In this document: positions 37,292 through 47,208 of the stretch, piece by piece
Position numbering within the stretch: the first letter of the stretch is position 1
How the letters are laid out: every line of letters begins with the position of its first letter
Source: Phallus indusiatus
Lineage: Eukaryota > Basidiomycota > Agaricomycetes > Phallales > Phallaceae
NCBI GenBank assembly: GCA_027605045.1
Contig: JAQFWX010000009.1
Span: forward strand, 620,001 to 684,000
Direction: 5' to 3'
Length of the DNA: 64,000 bases
Translations under genes and position numbers: made by a program
The notes under the pieces: model-generated
The model's input: the letters and a program-made list of their open reading frames with translations, nothing else
Databases searched by the model: none
Told to the model about the DNA's origin: nothing

Positions 37292-37643
37292 TTAGTCCGG
37301 CAGCAAACAATGAGAGAAGTAAGCTGTACGATGTTGTAGTGGTGAATCATGAAGCGGAATTTAACGGAGACATACGATTCTGGTATTGGCAAATAGAAGG
37401 AGGCTGGCAAACAGTAGGGCCGGTATAGCCTAAGCCACCGCATTGTGCCCATTCTGGAGCACCAACAAAAGTTGAGGTTGTTGTGGGAACGGGTGTTGTT
37501 CCCGAGGGACCCGTGGGTACCGTGATAGAAGAAGATTCGGTAGCTGTTTCAGTATTGCTAGTGAGTTGGTTTATAGCATTAGCAGCTGTAAGCTCAGCGG
37601 TAACAAAAAAGAGAAGAGCGAGAACAGATGGGAAACGGACCAT
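37292..37643 (-). CDS. Secreted CBM1-only protein (catalytic domain missing)
   Basis: Two exons, 37643-37376 and 37323-37292, give 99 residues. The signal peptide is [23 protein letters not shown], then a Ser/Thr/Pro-rich linker, then a fungal-type cellulose-binding module (family 1): [20 protein letters not shown] and ICQYQNPYFSHC, with the paired cysteines and aromatic surface residues. It would bind crystalline cellulose but has no catalytic domain. It mirrors the xylanase at 47209 in the signal peptide start (MVRF), in NAxNQL near the cleavage site, in ESSSITV just before the linker, and in the CBM intron. This suggests a GH11-CBM1 gene that lost its whole catalytic domain while staying in frame. 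Confidence 0.8.
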
Positions 37644-38655
37644 AGCACAAGTCCTGAGTGACCTGATGCTGGCTCTTGCATGCCAAAGTTGCGTTTAAAT
37701 TAGCGGACTATCGGAAAAAATACGGTCTAGTCATTGAAGGTGAAGTCTTGACATGAAATATAATCGGTCAGAGAGAACTGATAATTGTACACTGATTGTT
37801 GGATTTGGTATTATTTGATTTCCTTTCAAAATCAGCTGAACTTTCTGGATCAACCTCCGGATTCGAAGTAGCGAGTTCAAAACAGTCCCAGCTGTTTACG
37901 ACGGAAGGTTTTTTCCTGAGTGTATCAATCCTGAAACGCAATAACACACCTCTGCTTACGGATGATCGATGACCCGTTACCCGCCCCTTAAAGTCTTCAA
38001 CCGGAGCTCATATGGCATGCTAATGATGCCAGTGGTGTTGCAAGAAGCCGAAAATTTAGAAGTAGATTCAGAAGTAGATACGAAGACGTTTCCGAAGACC
38101 GAGGATGTTCAACACCATCATTTAAAGTTTGATTTACCGTTTGCCCCTAAAGCTCAATTCGACACGTGTCTCGTTCTCTGGTAGCACGGGTGACAAACAA
38201 TCAGCTACGACAGCTGAACCGCGTGAACCTTCATATATTCACCAAAAAGCTTTTTGACAACGAAAGGCAGAAAACATCAAGACGGAAATAATCATCGGCC
38301 CACGATGAGACACCAATTTTGCTTGGCACTTGATATGAGTCTTGCTAGATCTGTATTATTGAGTTCTTTATTTTCCAACAAGTTCCCAAAAACTCTCCGA
38401 GAAAAGGCGATAGGGCATAGCAGCACCACAAGTGGCATAGTTTTGGGATGGGTACCCACTGGGCCTTGCCCGAGCCCGAGGTTATTGTACCAAAGTTGAT
38501 TGCGAATGCTCAGACCCGCTTGGCAACTTCCTCAAGCGAGATCTTGAGGAATATCCGTTAGGAATGCGCATGATTCCAGAAGTTATTCAGGCTAGCTTTA
38601 CTGGGCACTGCGGGCAGTGTTGGCATAGAGCCTGATGTCGGCATGTCACGGTGTC
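37644..38655. other. Duplicated upstream region of the CBM1-only gene
   Basis: Three colinear blocks here also occur upstream of the xylanase gene: TCTGGATCAACCTC (37844; 48417), TTTTCCAACAAGTTCCCAAA (38371; a close variant at 49010) and GAGGAATATCCGTT (38546; 49180). They lie at similar distances from the respective ATGs (201/227, 728/820 and 903/990 bp). This supports a common duplicated promoter region. No further gene is seen. Confidence 0.6.
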
Positions 38656-38664
38656 ACGGTGGTA
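38656..38664. repeat. Target-site duplication, left copy
   Basis: ACGGTGGTA directly abuts the left terminal inverted repeat of the large mobile element. The identical 9 bp abut its right end at 46774-46782. A 9-bp duplication is characteristic of Mutator-like elements. Confidence 0.85.
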
Positions 38665-38733
38665 GGGCCATGAGAATTTGACGCGCGAGCCCACCGCGCT
38701 GCCGCGACATTGGCGCGAAGTGAGAAAAACTTA
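38665..38733 (+). repeat. Left terminal inverted repeat
   Basis: It begins GGGCCATGAGAATTTGACGC and continues through CCGCGCTGCCGCGACA to GAGAAAAA. It aligns over about 65 bp with the reverse complement of 46707-46773, with scattered mismatches and a few 1-2 bp gaps. The outer GGGC and GAGAATTT, and the CCGCGCT-CCGCGACA block, are conserved. Confidence 0.8.
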
Positions 38734-38916
38734 CTGTATGATACGAACTTGCACTGCAGAGTTTAAGAGAATATTGAATATAAGTAGAAAATAGATTCAC
38801 AATGATTGTAGAACTTATTTCTAAGGGTGAAAGCAGCATTTTAAGCAAAAAATACCATGTTTAAGCAGGCGCGGTAAGGATACCTCGTATGGCAACTCGG
38901 CACGGTAAAGTTTCTT

Positions 38917-39062
38917 GACTTAGCAATTCGCGCGGTAAAGGCGCGCCAAAGATTATTTAAGGAATCTTTGGCGTGCCTTTACCGCGCGAATTGCTAAGTC
39001 AGGAAGCTTTGGCGCGCCTTTACCGCGCCTTTAGCGCGCAAATTGCTAAGTCAGGAAGCTTT
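38917..39062. repeat. Subterminal palindrome and direct repeats
   Basis: Positions 38917-38954 and 38963-39000 are 38-nt inverted arms with one mismatch around an 8-nt spacer (ATTTAAGG). The arm contains GCAATTCGCGCGGTAAAGGC. Fragments of the same sequence (TTGCTAAGTCAGGAAGCTTT, GGCGCGCCTTTACCGCGC) recur through 39062. Just inside the left end of the transposon, this may be a transposase-binding array or a nested miniature element. Confidence 0.75.
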
Positions 39063-39554
39063 ACCGCGCTAAGTTCCCATATGAGGAATCTTTATCGCGC
39101 CATTAGATAAGCATTGTTCAAACTTTCGCCTTGCTATTGGACAATCATTTAACGGATATTTGATATATTTATTAATATCTAAAATGGTTTGGGATATATC
39201 ATTATTCTTATATTAAATCCTTATAATTAAATTTTGATATTCAGGATTGGTTTAAATATTTATATCATCAGTCGGCTGCTCTTCTCGCCAATCATTATAC
39301 TTCTGCTGGAAACTGCAGAGAAAAGAGTTAATGAGTTCCAACTAATTAATGATTTATAATAGCTTATCATTTTTTAGTTGCTGGAAAATATCAAGAGGAC
39401 TCACATCCCCTAGGAATGTTACCTGGATATAATCACAAAGGTTATTATCATATAAAAAAAATATATCTCTACTTATATTATCTACATAATAGGCGAACCA
39501 TTTGGCTATTTTGTACATCCAGATCACTCTCGTATAATCTTTTATTTTATCTTT

Positions 39555-42500
39555 ATGATTTTCCATCAACTCACAAATATTATAGATACAGTATCCCAAA
39601 ATAAAAACATCCTGCCCAGTTCTCCTGCTTCGGATCCAATACCACCAGCACAAGTTCCCTCGATCACTTCTGAAACTAGCTCCAGCCAATTGCTATTATG
39701 TCTCAACACTCCTTCAAACTTACCTTCAGTCATTATAAACCCTAATCCTAGTTCTACTCCCTCAACTTCTCCACCTTCAGCTGAAGTTACAAATACGAAC
39801 TCAATACCACTACCTCTCTCTACTTCCCCTGCTCTTCAGACGAATCCAAATGTATCAAAAGTAACCCCTGTAATACAGCCAGCAGTCAATTCAGGAAATC
39901 AGATTCACTTCCCTGGGCAGCCTCCTTTGAATCAAATTCCAACTATAGCAACTCAGGCAAATAAATCTAAATTACCCGAACAAACTGTAAACAAAGAAGC
40001 TCCACCCCATATAGGTGTAAATAAAGCTATTCCTCAAACAGAAATTAATTCTGTAAGTATTGTAAAATTCTAATAAAAAGAATGAATACTAAATATTTAT
40101 ATTTATAAAGAACTTATTATGGGATGGCTGGCCTGATGGCGATTGGAGTCAAATCTATACCCATGCTGAATTCGAGGAACTCGATAAATTTGCTGTACAC
40201 TGGGCAATGAAAACTGGAGGTGGTGATAAATATGGCGATACAGAGGCCACTAATCCTATGAAAGGCAAAGTCACTCGCCGGTTTTGTCAAGGGGTTATAA
40301 AATGCAATAACTCAAATTGCGAAATTCTTGTTCGCCCTCAAACGACTAGCCATGGTCTATCCAAACAATTACAAGAGTCATGTCGCTGTGGGTGGAGCTT
40401 ACACCATATCACCTGCCCTGTCGAGTCAAAGTATTATCGTTTCAAAGGTGGCTATTTATATCAAAATGGTGGCCACCACACACATCCTCGACCAGCATAT
40501 ATTTTACATCTACAACGGAAGGACCGAGATAAATTCGAGCAACTCATCCATATATATCCCAAAACAAGTGCACTCAAACTTGCTGTTGGAGTTGGTACCG
40601 ACAATCAAAAGGCTACCGATATTTCCCCAATTTTTTTTAATGTCGATCGTATTCGATATGAAAAAAAAAAGATTGAACGACCTTTGGTTCAGGATACGAG
40701 CTTGGATGGCTTAACCGAATTCGATGAACAATATCCTGAATTTATGAAGTCGACACACTTGGGTTCTGTCACAGTCTTATCGTTTCAGACTTCATGGATG
40801 GCATGGCATATGGTTCAAGAAACTCATCTTGCTGAACCAGTGAATGGATTCGTCACTGATGCTGCACATAATTTTTGGAAAGCATCAAATGTTCAGCTTA
40901 TTATCAGTTCGGTGTACTCGCAACTTTTACACCGATGGATCCCCACACTTTTCTCATATGCGAATGGTGGAACTACCGAACACTACCAACTGCATTTTTA
41001 CACCCTGTTCCAAACTGTACATGCTGAATGCACTCGCCGAAGCCTTCAAATGACAGATAAAATGCTTGCAACAGTTATGGATTTCAGTGTTGCCCAATCT
41101 AATGGCTTCGTTGCAGCATTTGTGCAATTTTGGGGGAGTATTCCTACCGATACCCGGTCACCTGAGGAGTTACAAACTGCAGCTAATGCATTGATCAAGG
41201 GGTGCTTACAGCATTTTCGTACAGGAGTAACTCGCTTGAAGAAAATCAGTGGTATCGTCCAGCCTACTTTGGCAGAAGCTTTCGAACAAAGAGCCCTTGC
41301 TTTATTGGATGCCAATGATATTGCCGAATTCAACGAGAAGGCCTCACTTTTGACTCGTGAATTTCCAGGTGTACAGCCCTGGTTGCGATGGTGGAAACAG
41401 CAAGGGCCTGCTGAAAAAATATTCAAGGCTTTTCGGGTTATGGATGATGAAACCTGGGCACAACTTCCAGCGACAACTAATGCCGAGGAAGCTATGCATT
41501 TCAGCCTATATCGGGCTGCTAGTAAAAAGAATGGGTTCATAGAAGGGTTGAAAGGGCTGTATCATTATGCGAAGTGGCTGATGGGCCAAAGTACAGCAGT
41601 TCGTGTTGGTATGCCAACAATCTATGGTCAGCCTGAACCATGGAAAGCTACTGCAAAAGAAATTGGTCGGACAAAGTATACTCGTAATCGTAAAAAGCCA
41701 ATCCCTAATGATGGTAGACCACCCGATACTGCCAAGGCTCTGATGGTCGGAAAAACCCCTGTAACCCATTCTTTCCAAAGCTACCCTTGGAAAAATAATT
41801 CCTGCTGGCTCGACACATCTTTGGAGTTACTATACCAGGCTAGTCTTCTCATATCCAAAGAGTTCCAGGATGCTTTGGCTGGTTCTGATATATCAACTAC
41901 AATCGGTTCACTATATTATACCCTAAGCGAACGACATCTATTAGAAGCAGTGCATAATACCAGCTATGCAGACCTTTTATCACTAAAACGAGATCAATTC
42001 CGAAAGTTATTAGAAGATAAGAAGCTCCTTGTAGGGATGAATGCTCCAGAATCATTATTCGGATGGCTTAATGGAGCAATTAGGGAGTATCGTTCCAAAT
42101 ATGATACTATCACTCTCTTCGAAATCTATGCAATCGATATTCGTTCCTGCAAATTAGGAAATACCATGCATTCAAAAATCGAGAAAACCAGACGATTATC
42201 AACTCGCGAACTACTTCCTGCCCAACACAAGGTCTTTCAAGGAAGCCTGCAAAAATGGTTTCAAAATTCTATCAGTTCCCCAGTCGTTGACAAGAATATT
42301 AGCTGTTGGAAAGCTACTGAAGGGAAAATTCACTGTATGGGCTCAGCGACACATACAACAGTGTGGCTCACACTTCCGACAATTCTTGTCATAGAATTTG
42401 ATGGTACTGGAGGGGGGCCAGCATGGATTACTCCAAAAATACTACAGGGTGCTTCTGAATATCGGGACATCAAATACCATTTGATAGGCAAAGGCCATTA

Positions 42501-44677
42501 CACATCATCATCAGCACATTACACTGCTAGTTTCCAGAACAATCAGCATTTATACGAGTATGATGGTCTCAAGAACTCGGGAAAGCCCACTCGTATCCCT
42601 AAAGGCTCACTAGCAACTCATGGTCAGGATTATACTATGAGTAATATCAATGCTGTCGTTTATATCTTGGAAAATCCTGTCACTTCTCAAGAACTCTATC
42701 ACAAAATTCGGATTGCATGGGTTCAGCAGCATTACCATCTCATTCCAGATCCTTCTCAAAAAAACCAGATGCGATTCATTCCTGAGGATGAACATTTTTC
42801 TATTCTTACTCCAGAGGAGCGATTCTGGATGACCAACCCTTACGATGAGACTGTTATCGATTATGTCTCAAACCAGATACCTCCAACTCCATCTCCTAAA
42901 AAGCACGATTCAATGATTTCGTCCAATTGGAAGTGGTTGCATCGCAGGCCAGTGATGCCAGCCCCCCTCAGAAGAATATTCGGTCTAGCAAATTTCATAA
43001 GAAATTTCAAACTGTCAGGAGCGATGTAGAGACAGAAATGGAAACAGACATAGCCCCATCCTCACCTAGACCTCCCTCCAAAGATGAACTCATATCTGGG
43101 AATTCGCTTGCCAGCTTAACCAATACATCTGTACTTTCCGATTTCCCTATCAACTGTCGGTGTGGATTTCAAGGTGATGGCAATTCTCCTGATATTGACC
43201 ATGAAAAGTGTGTTCAATGCTGGACATGCAATCAGTGGTCGCATATTGCCTGTCAGTATGATGGTCAAGCAAGCAGGCTATCTGCAAAAGCTCGGTTTAC
43301 ATGCCACGATTGCGATATTTCAAACCTTGTGAATATGCTTCGGCCGAAATCATCCAGAAGGGAGAACCAGGCTTTCATCGAATTATCTAAACTGCCTCTT
43401 TCTGAACGATTAATGTGAGTACAGATATTATATGCATATATATATATTAATTATATTTAGGCCTGGCAAAGGTGTATTAGTTCGCCATAAGAAATATCAT
43501 TATCCAGCTCGATTAATCGCTCGTGATGAAAATTCGGGAGAATGGCGAATTAAGTGGTGGCGATTAAATCAATATGAATCCGATACCCCGAGAACATCAA
43601 TTATAACCCCTCAAGATATCGTAGACTGCCTGTGGAATGATCTGAAATCCAGACGACTCATACGAGTAAGGATTCTATGAAGCTAACTATAACATTTTAA
43701 TAATATCTATCAGTTAGGAAAATGGAAAATGGCCTGCACATTAAATGGCGAAGAAGATATTATCCTTGACTTTGAGAATATCCAGCCAGATTCAGAGATC
43801 GTAAAGATTCTGTCACCCCATAAAAAGGAGCTGCATACTATTATGACTACTCCTAAAGAGGTTCCTTCAAGTTTATGTCCAGCTTTATCTTATTTGCGAG
43901 GGAAAACGATTATTTTTTCCAGAAACATTGAAGTATCTTGGAAAAAAAACAGCATCGTTCCATTCACAGGATATCTCTCGCCAGAGGAATGTGCCAGTGT
44001 AAATGCTTTCATCTACAGGTACTTGCAACCAGCAAGTTCGAATCGTACCCGATGGCTTCAAAAGGCTGTAGTGGCACATGCCATTACTCTTATTATTTTG
44101 GCTCACAAATTCAATAACTCAGCTGATGTTGGCAGCGATGAATATTTGAAATTACTCGAACAAGCTTGGGCTTTACAAACCGAGTCCAGGCCTATATCTA
44201 AAGGGGTAGATGTAGATCGCGAGGCTATTTTCCTTTTAGAACGACGCATGTTTGAGACTTCAAAGGCAGGAGGTCTCGCTAGTCATCAACAATGGGGACT
44301 AGATGCTGGAACACACCAGGAAAAGTGGAGCCCCTATCCTGACATACCCGAAGAATGGAACCTCCGAGATTATGATGAACCAGAGGACGATATTTATGAA
44401 GTGAGTATTTATTTGATGGCTCAGCTATACTACTTATTCAATCTAATTATTTTAGACTGGCTCTAAATTTAGTGACGACGATAATGGTGGAGATAAAAAC
44501 AATACTACTCGTTTAACTGTGGCTACAGTTCTAAAAAAACCAAGGCCAAAACCTAGAATGGTTTCAAGAATAGGAAAGCGAAAAAGAACTGAAGAGAATA
44601 GTGCCATTCCCACACCCAAAAAAGGAAATAGTATTGAAAAAATTATATACATTCATCATTTATTATTTCTTAGATAA
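39555..44677 (+). CDS. GCM-type zinc-finger transposase fused to USP-like protease and PHD finger (frameshifted)
   Basis: Visible exons: 39555-40052 (Pro/Ser/Thr-rich linker, true 5' end uncertain), 40111-43414, 43461-43665, 43714-44400 and 44456-44677. Residue numbers below count from the ATG at 40207. Domains in order: a GCM/WRKY-like zinc finger (TRRFCQGVIKCNNSNC, CRCGWSLHH, GGHHTHPRP). Next a DDE-like transposase core with candidate acids D218 (FVTDAAHNFW), D292 (VMDFSVAQSNGF) and E427/E428 (TTNAEEAMHF). Then a ubiquitin-specific-protease-like domain with the Cys box NNSCWLDTSLELLYQ (C533) and His box SSAHYTASF (H771) then YEYDG (D786). Last, a PHD finger (CVQCWTCNQWSHIACQ ... CHDC), a small basic barrel-like block (KGVLVRHKKYHYPARLIARD) and a Lys/Arg-rich tail. 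Between USP and PHD the frame shifts at a run of five A (42898-42902); one extra A would restore it. The last 15 bp overlap the convergent dioxygenase gene. Confidence 0.77.
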
Positions 44678-46327
44678 TTTTCCAGAAGCCAGCCTCGCTG
44701 ATTTCCCTTTGAGAGCATTTGCTATAGCTATGTCATATGCCTTTTTGATATGGTTAGAAAATGCTATTACCATTCCCGATCTTGATGTAGTTGGTCTCGC
44801 TATAGTCGTTCCATGCCTATACTTCGGTTTGAAAATAAGGAGGGTATCGGCAGCCGACTCTACAAGTACTCGCAATGAAACATCGGTAAAATTACCACCA
44901 GCAGACTGGTTCGGTTGTAAGGGACCAAGTGAAGTATGCTTTACAGACCATGCGAATGCATACTCTGCATAACATGGGTCAGCATGTGTGGGGCTATGCA
45001 GAGAATACATAAGTAAGCATGTATAAGAAAGGGAGCGAATTTTACATACGCTGCATAATTAGTAGCAAAATATCCCTCACAAGGGCCTTTATTTACAGTA
45101 GGAAAGTTGAATTCCTGATCACCAACGATAATAGTGTAACCAGGAAAATCTGTACAAGCTAATCAATACCTTTAATTTGTACTGAAATTGCACTAACCTT
45201 TACCAAATCTTGAATCAATTTCAGGCATACCCGATGACTCAATAGCTTTTTCAACGGACTCAACGACCTCTTGTGGAGCATGAGATCGTATAAGATGCCA
45301 AAAAAACGAAAGTGCGCCAATCGCTTGTTCATCTTGTTGAGACTTGGCATCTATATCGAGCTTGGCCGATTTAAAATTGTTTACAAGGCCAAAAACCCGG
45401 CAGTGACGAGGCCCTGCATTGTATCCCAATTGAACCATAGTTCCGGGATGATTGGGCTATCATATATTAGCTTGAATGAGTTTAAAAAATATCAATCTTA
45501 CCCGAACATTCCGACGATATGCAACACCTGCCTGTATGATATGGTCCATCGACTTTAGAAGGGAAGGGTTATCGGAGACATTGCGAATAATTGCAAGCTC
45601 AATATCTCCTAAAAAAAGTATAAGAAATAAAATAAAATACTGGTTAATAGAGCATACCTTGCGAGTTGCAAATTATCGCACTCTCGCCAGCCTTCACCTT
45701 TTTCCACCCTGCCCCGACACCAACCACCCGCATTCTCCCTCGATCTTTCGGTGAAACGAACTGTTTATTACCTCGATCAACTAAAACTACTTTGGATTTT
45801 ACGCATGGAACGACATCGCGATTCCGAAGCAGCATCGGAATACCCATCTGGGCTGCTAGGGGTGCAGGTGACATCAAATTGAGAGACTTTACCTGTAGAT
45901 TAACGCATATATAGGCTAAACAATTACAGTATGACTGAAACTTACAAACTGCTTTTTTTCCCACTTTTTTCCTGCATGCTGATAGCGATGGAGCTCCTGA
46001 TACTTGCGATAAATAGCTACATGCCCAGGATCAGGCATGTTCGGGAGTAAAGGGAGTAGCTGTTCAACCTATATTCAATTTATTAGCAATTCTCATAGAA
46101 TATTTCGTTAAAACATACCGAGTTTATTGTGTACTTATGCCTCAAATTATTGTTTATAGCCTGGATTGCAGCGAGTGTGCTTGGGGTAATATTACCAGCT
46201 TGCATATCGGTAATAAGCGGTGTTTCGGTGGCAATTTTGGCGAGAACTGTGAATTAAATCAGTTAGATATAAGAAGAGTTACGGATGACCTACAGTTTTG
46301 CTGTTTTTTGTGGTTTTTGGTAGACAT
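44663..46327 (-). CDS. 2-oxoglutarate/Fe(II) dioxygenase-like protein carried by the transposon
   Basis: Eight exons: 46327-46294, 46246-46119, 46068-45946, 45892-45658, 45608-45502, 45456-45198, 45149-45050 and 44993-44663. All junctions are in phase, giving 438 residues. The C-terminal third has the double-stranded beta-helix signature: H332-A-D334 (PTHADPCYAEYAFAWSV), then GGNFTDVSLR, a second iron His (H389, KPKYRHGTT) and R400 (TSRSGMVIAFSNHIKKAYD), which would bind 2-oxoglutarate. The N-terminal two thirds are conserved-looking but unassigned (MGIPMLLRNRDVVP, VVGVGAGWKKVKAG). Family members hydroxylate or oxidise bases, proteins or small molecules. Sitting inside a DNA transposon it could be a TET/JBP-type nucleic-acid oxidase, but that is inference. 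No stop or frameshift was found, unlike its neighbour. The start ATG follows from a short first exon (MSTKNHKKQQN). Confidence 0.73.
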
Positions 46328-46706
46328 GGCAGCACTCGCGCGTCGACGCGACTGTACCGCGCCAGCCGAGTTTGAGTTACGTAAGCATTGTTCGAACACT
46401 TGCCTAACACCACCACTTCGCGCGACCTACTTCACCCACACCCCAGTAACAGTTCTATTCTACCTCTTGTTGTTGTGCTCTGGGGTCAGGTGGGACAACA
46501 GGAAGGGTCCAGTCACAAGCTGGATTATGGATAGGCTGTTTCCGGGTCAAGGTGCTGGGGCAGGGGGCGCTGCAAGGCCTGCGGCAGGTGTGGGGGATTT
46601 AAGCAGGTGTAAGGGGTTTCAAAACAATGTATTAGCTATTTTACGAATATACTACAGTCCCTTGCGCAGCGTCGAGCCCCGGGGGCACTTGAAGCAGGTA
46701 TTTAAC

Positions 46707-46773
46707 TATTTTTTTGCAGCGCGCGGCACTGTCGCGGTAGCGCGGCAGGCTGAGCGCTAAATTCTCGTAGCCC
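46707..46773 (-). repeat. Right terminal inverted repeat
   Basis: Read on the minus strand it starts GGGCTACGAGAATTTAGCGC and continues AGCCTGCCGCGCTACCGCGA, mirroring the left end. It is GC-rich and borders further GC-rich subterminal sequence at 46480-46700. Confidence 0.8.
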
Positions 46774-46782
46774 ACGGTGGTA
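46774..46782. repeat. Target-site duplication, right copy
   Basis: ACGGTGGTA is identical to 38656-38664 and immediately follows the CCC that closes the right terminal inverted repeat. Confidence 0.85.
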
Positions 46783-47208
46783 ACATTCGAACCTGGCACA
46801 AACCTGGCAGGTGCTTCACCAACTGACCAAAAAGTTCGAACCACAGTCATAAAGCTCATCTCCTCACTACGACATGAAAATAGCTCAGATTTTCACTCTG
46901 ATTGTACCGTATCCCCTATAGCACCATACAAATGGTTAAGTGCCAGTGGTGAACTTGTGACTCAAGTCACGAGTGCGACGCCCTAGTATGAACTTTACCA
47001 CTAGCATGAACAAGCTCTTGGGGAAAAAACCTGGGTAGAAATTTTGAATTTCAGCTCAATATAATCCAGATGCAGTACGTTCATAGTGTCATCAATTGAC
47101 TATATTTGGTTTACAACAGCAGATTTACATCCAGGCCTTTTTTTTATGGAACTATTGAACGAGTCGGAACGACAGGAATCTTACAAAGTTCTTTTGTTTG
47201 TTTGTCTT
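46783..47208. other. Spacer between transposon and xylanase gene
   Basis: This 426-bp stretch, probably the xylanase 3' flank, has no supported ORF or RNA gene. Confidence 0.4.

Larger units (their letters stand above)
38665..46773. mobile_element. 8.1-kb TIR transposon with transposase-protease and dioxygenase genes
   Basis: This complete element is bounded by degenerate terminal inverted repeats of about 65 bp. Left: GGGCCATGAGAATTTGACGC onwards. Right, reverse strand: GGGCTACGAGAATTTAGCGC onwards. It is flanked by a perfect 9-bp target-site duplication. It carries two convergent genes: a GCM zinc-finger transposase/USP/PHD gene on the plus strand (39555-44677) and a 2OG-Fe(II) dioxygenase-like gene on the minus strand (44663-46327). 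GC-rich subterminal sequences with inverted repeats lie inside both ends. The 9-bp duplication and zinc-finger DDE-type transposase fit a Mutator-like element. The insertion lies about 1 kb upstream of the CBM1-only gene and 0.4 kb past the xylanase stop codon, splitting the duplicated pair. An apparent frameshift in the transposase gene suggests this copy may no longer be autonomous. Confidence 0.87.

Noticed and set aside
39354..39689. Minus-strand 111-codon ORF at the left of the transposon
   Set aside because: It overlaps the plus-strand Pro/Ser/Thr-rich exon of the transposase gene and has no motif or clear splice partner. It is probably a shadow, though a small cargo gene cannot be fully excluded.
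42892..42912. Programmed -1 ribosomal frameshifting between USP and PHD domains
   Set aside because: The sequence CCTAAAAAGCAC lacks a proper X-XXY-YYZ heptamer (the A run is one short), and no obvious downstream stem was found. A simple indel is more likely.
40111..43029. Assignment of the transposase to the KDZ superfamily
   Set aside because: Linkage to a dioxygenase suggested KDZ, but the 9-bp target-site duplication and GCM-type zinc finger fit Mutator-like elements better, and typical KDZ CxC motifs were not seen.
46137..46760. 207-codon plus-strand ORF inside the transposon right end
   Set aside because: It is antisense to the first exons of the dioxygenase gene, whose splice sites and protein are coherent, and then runs into GC-rich subterminal repeats.
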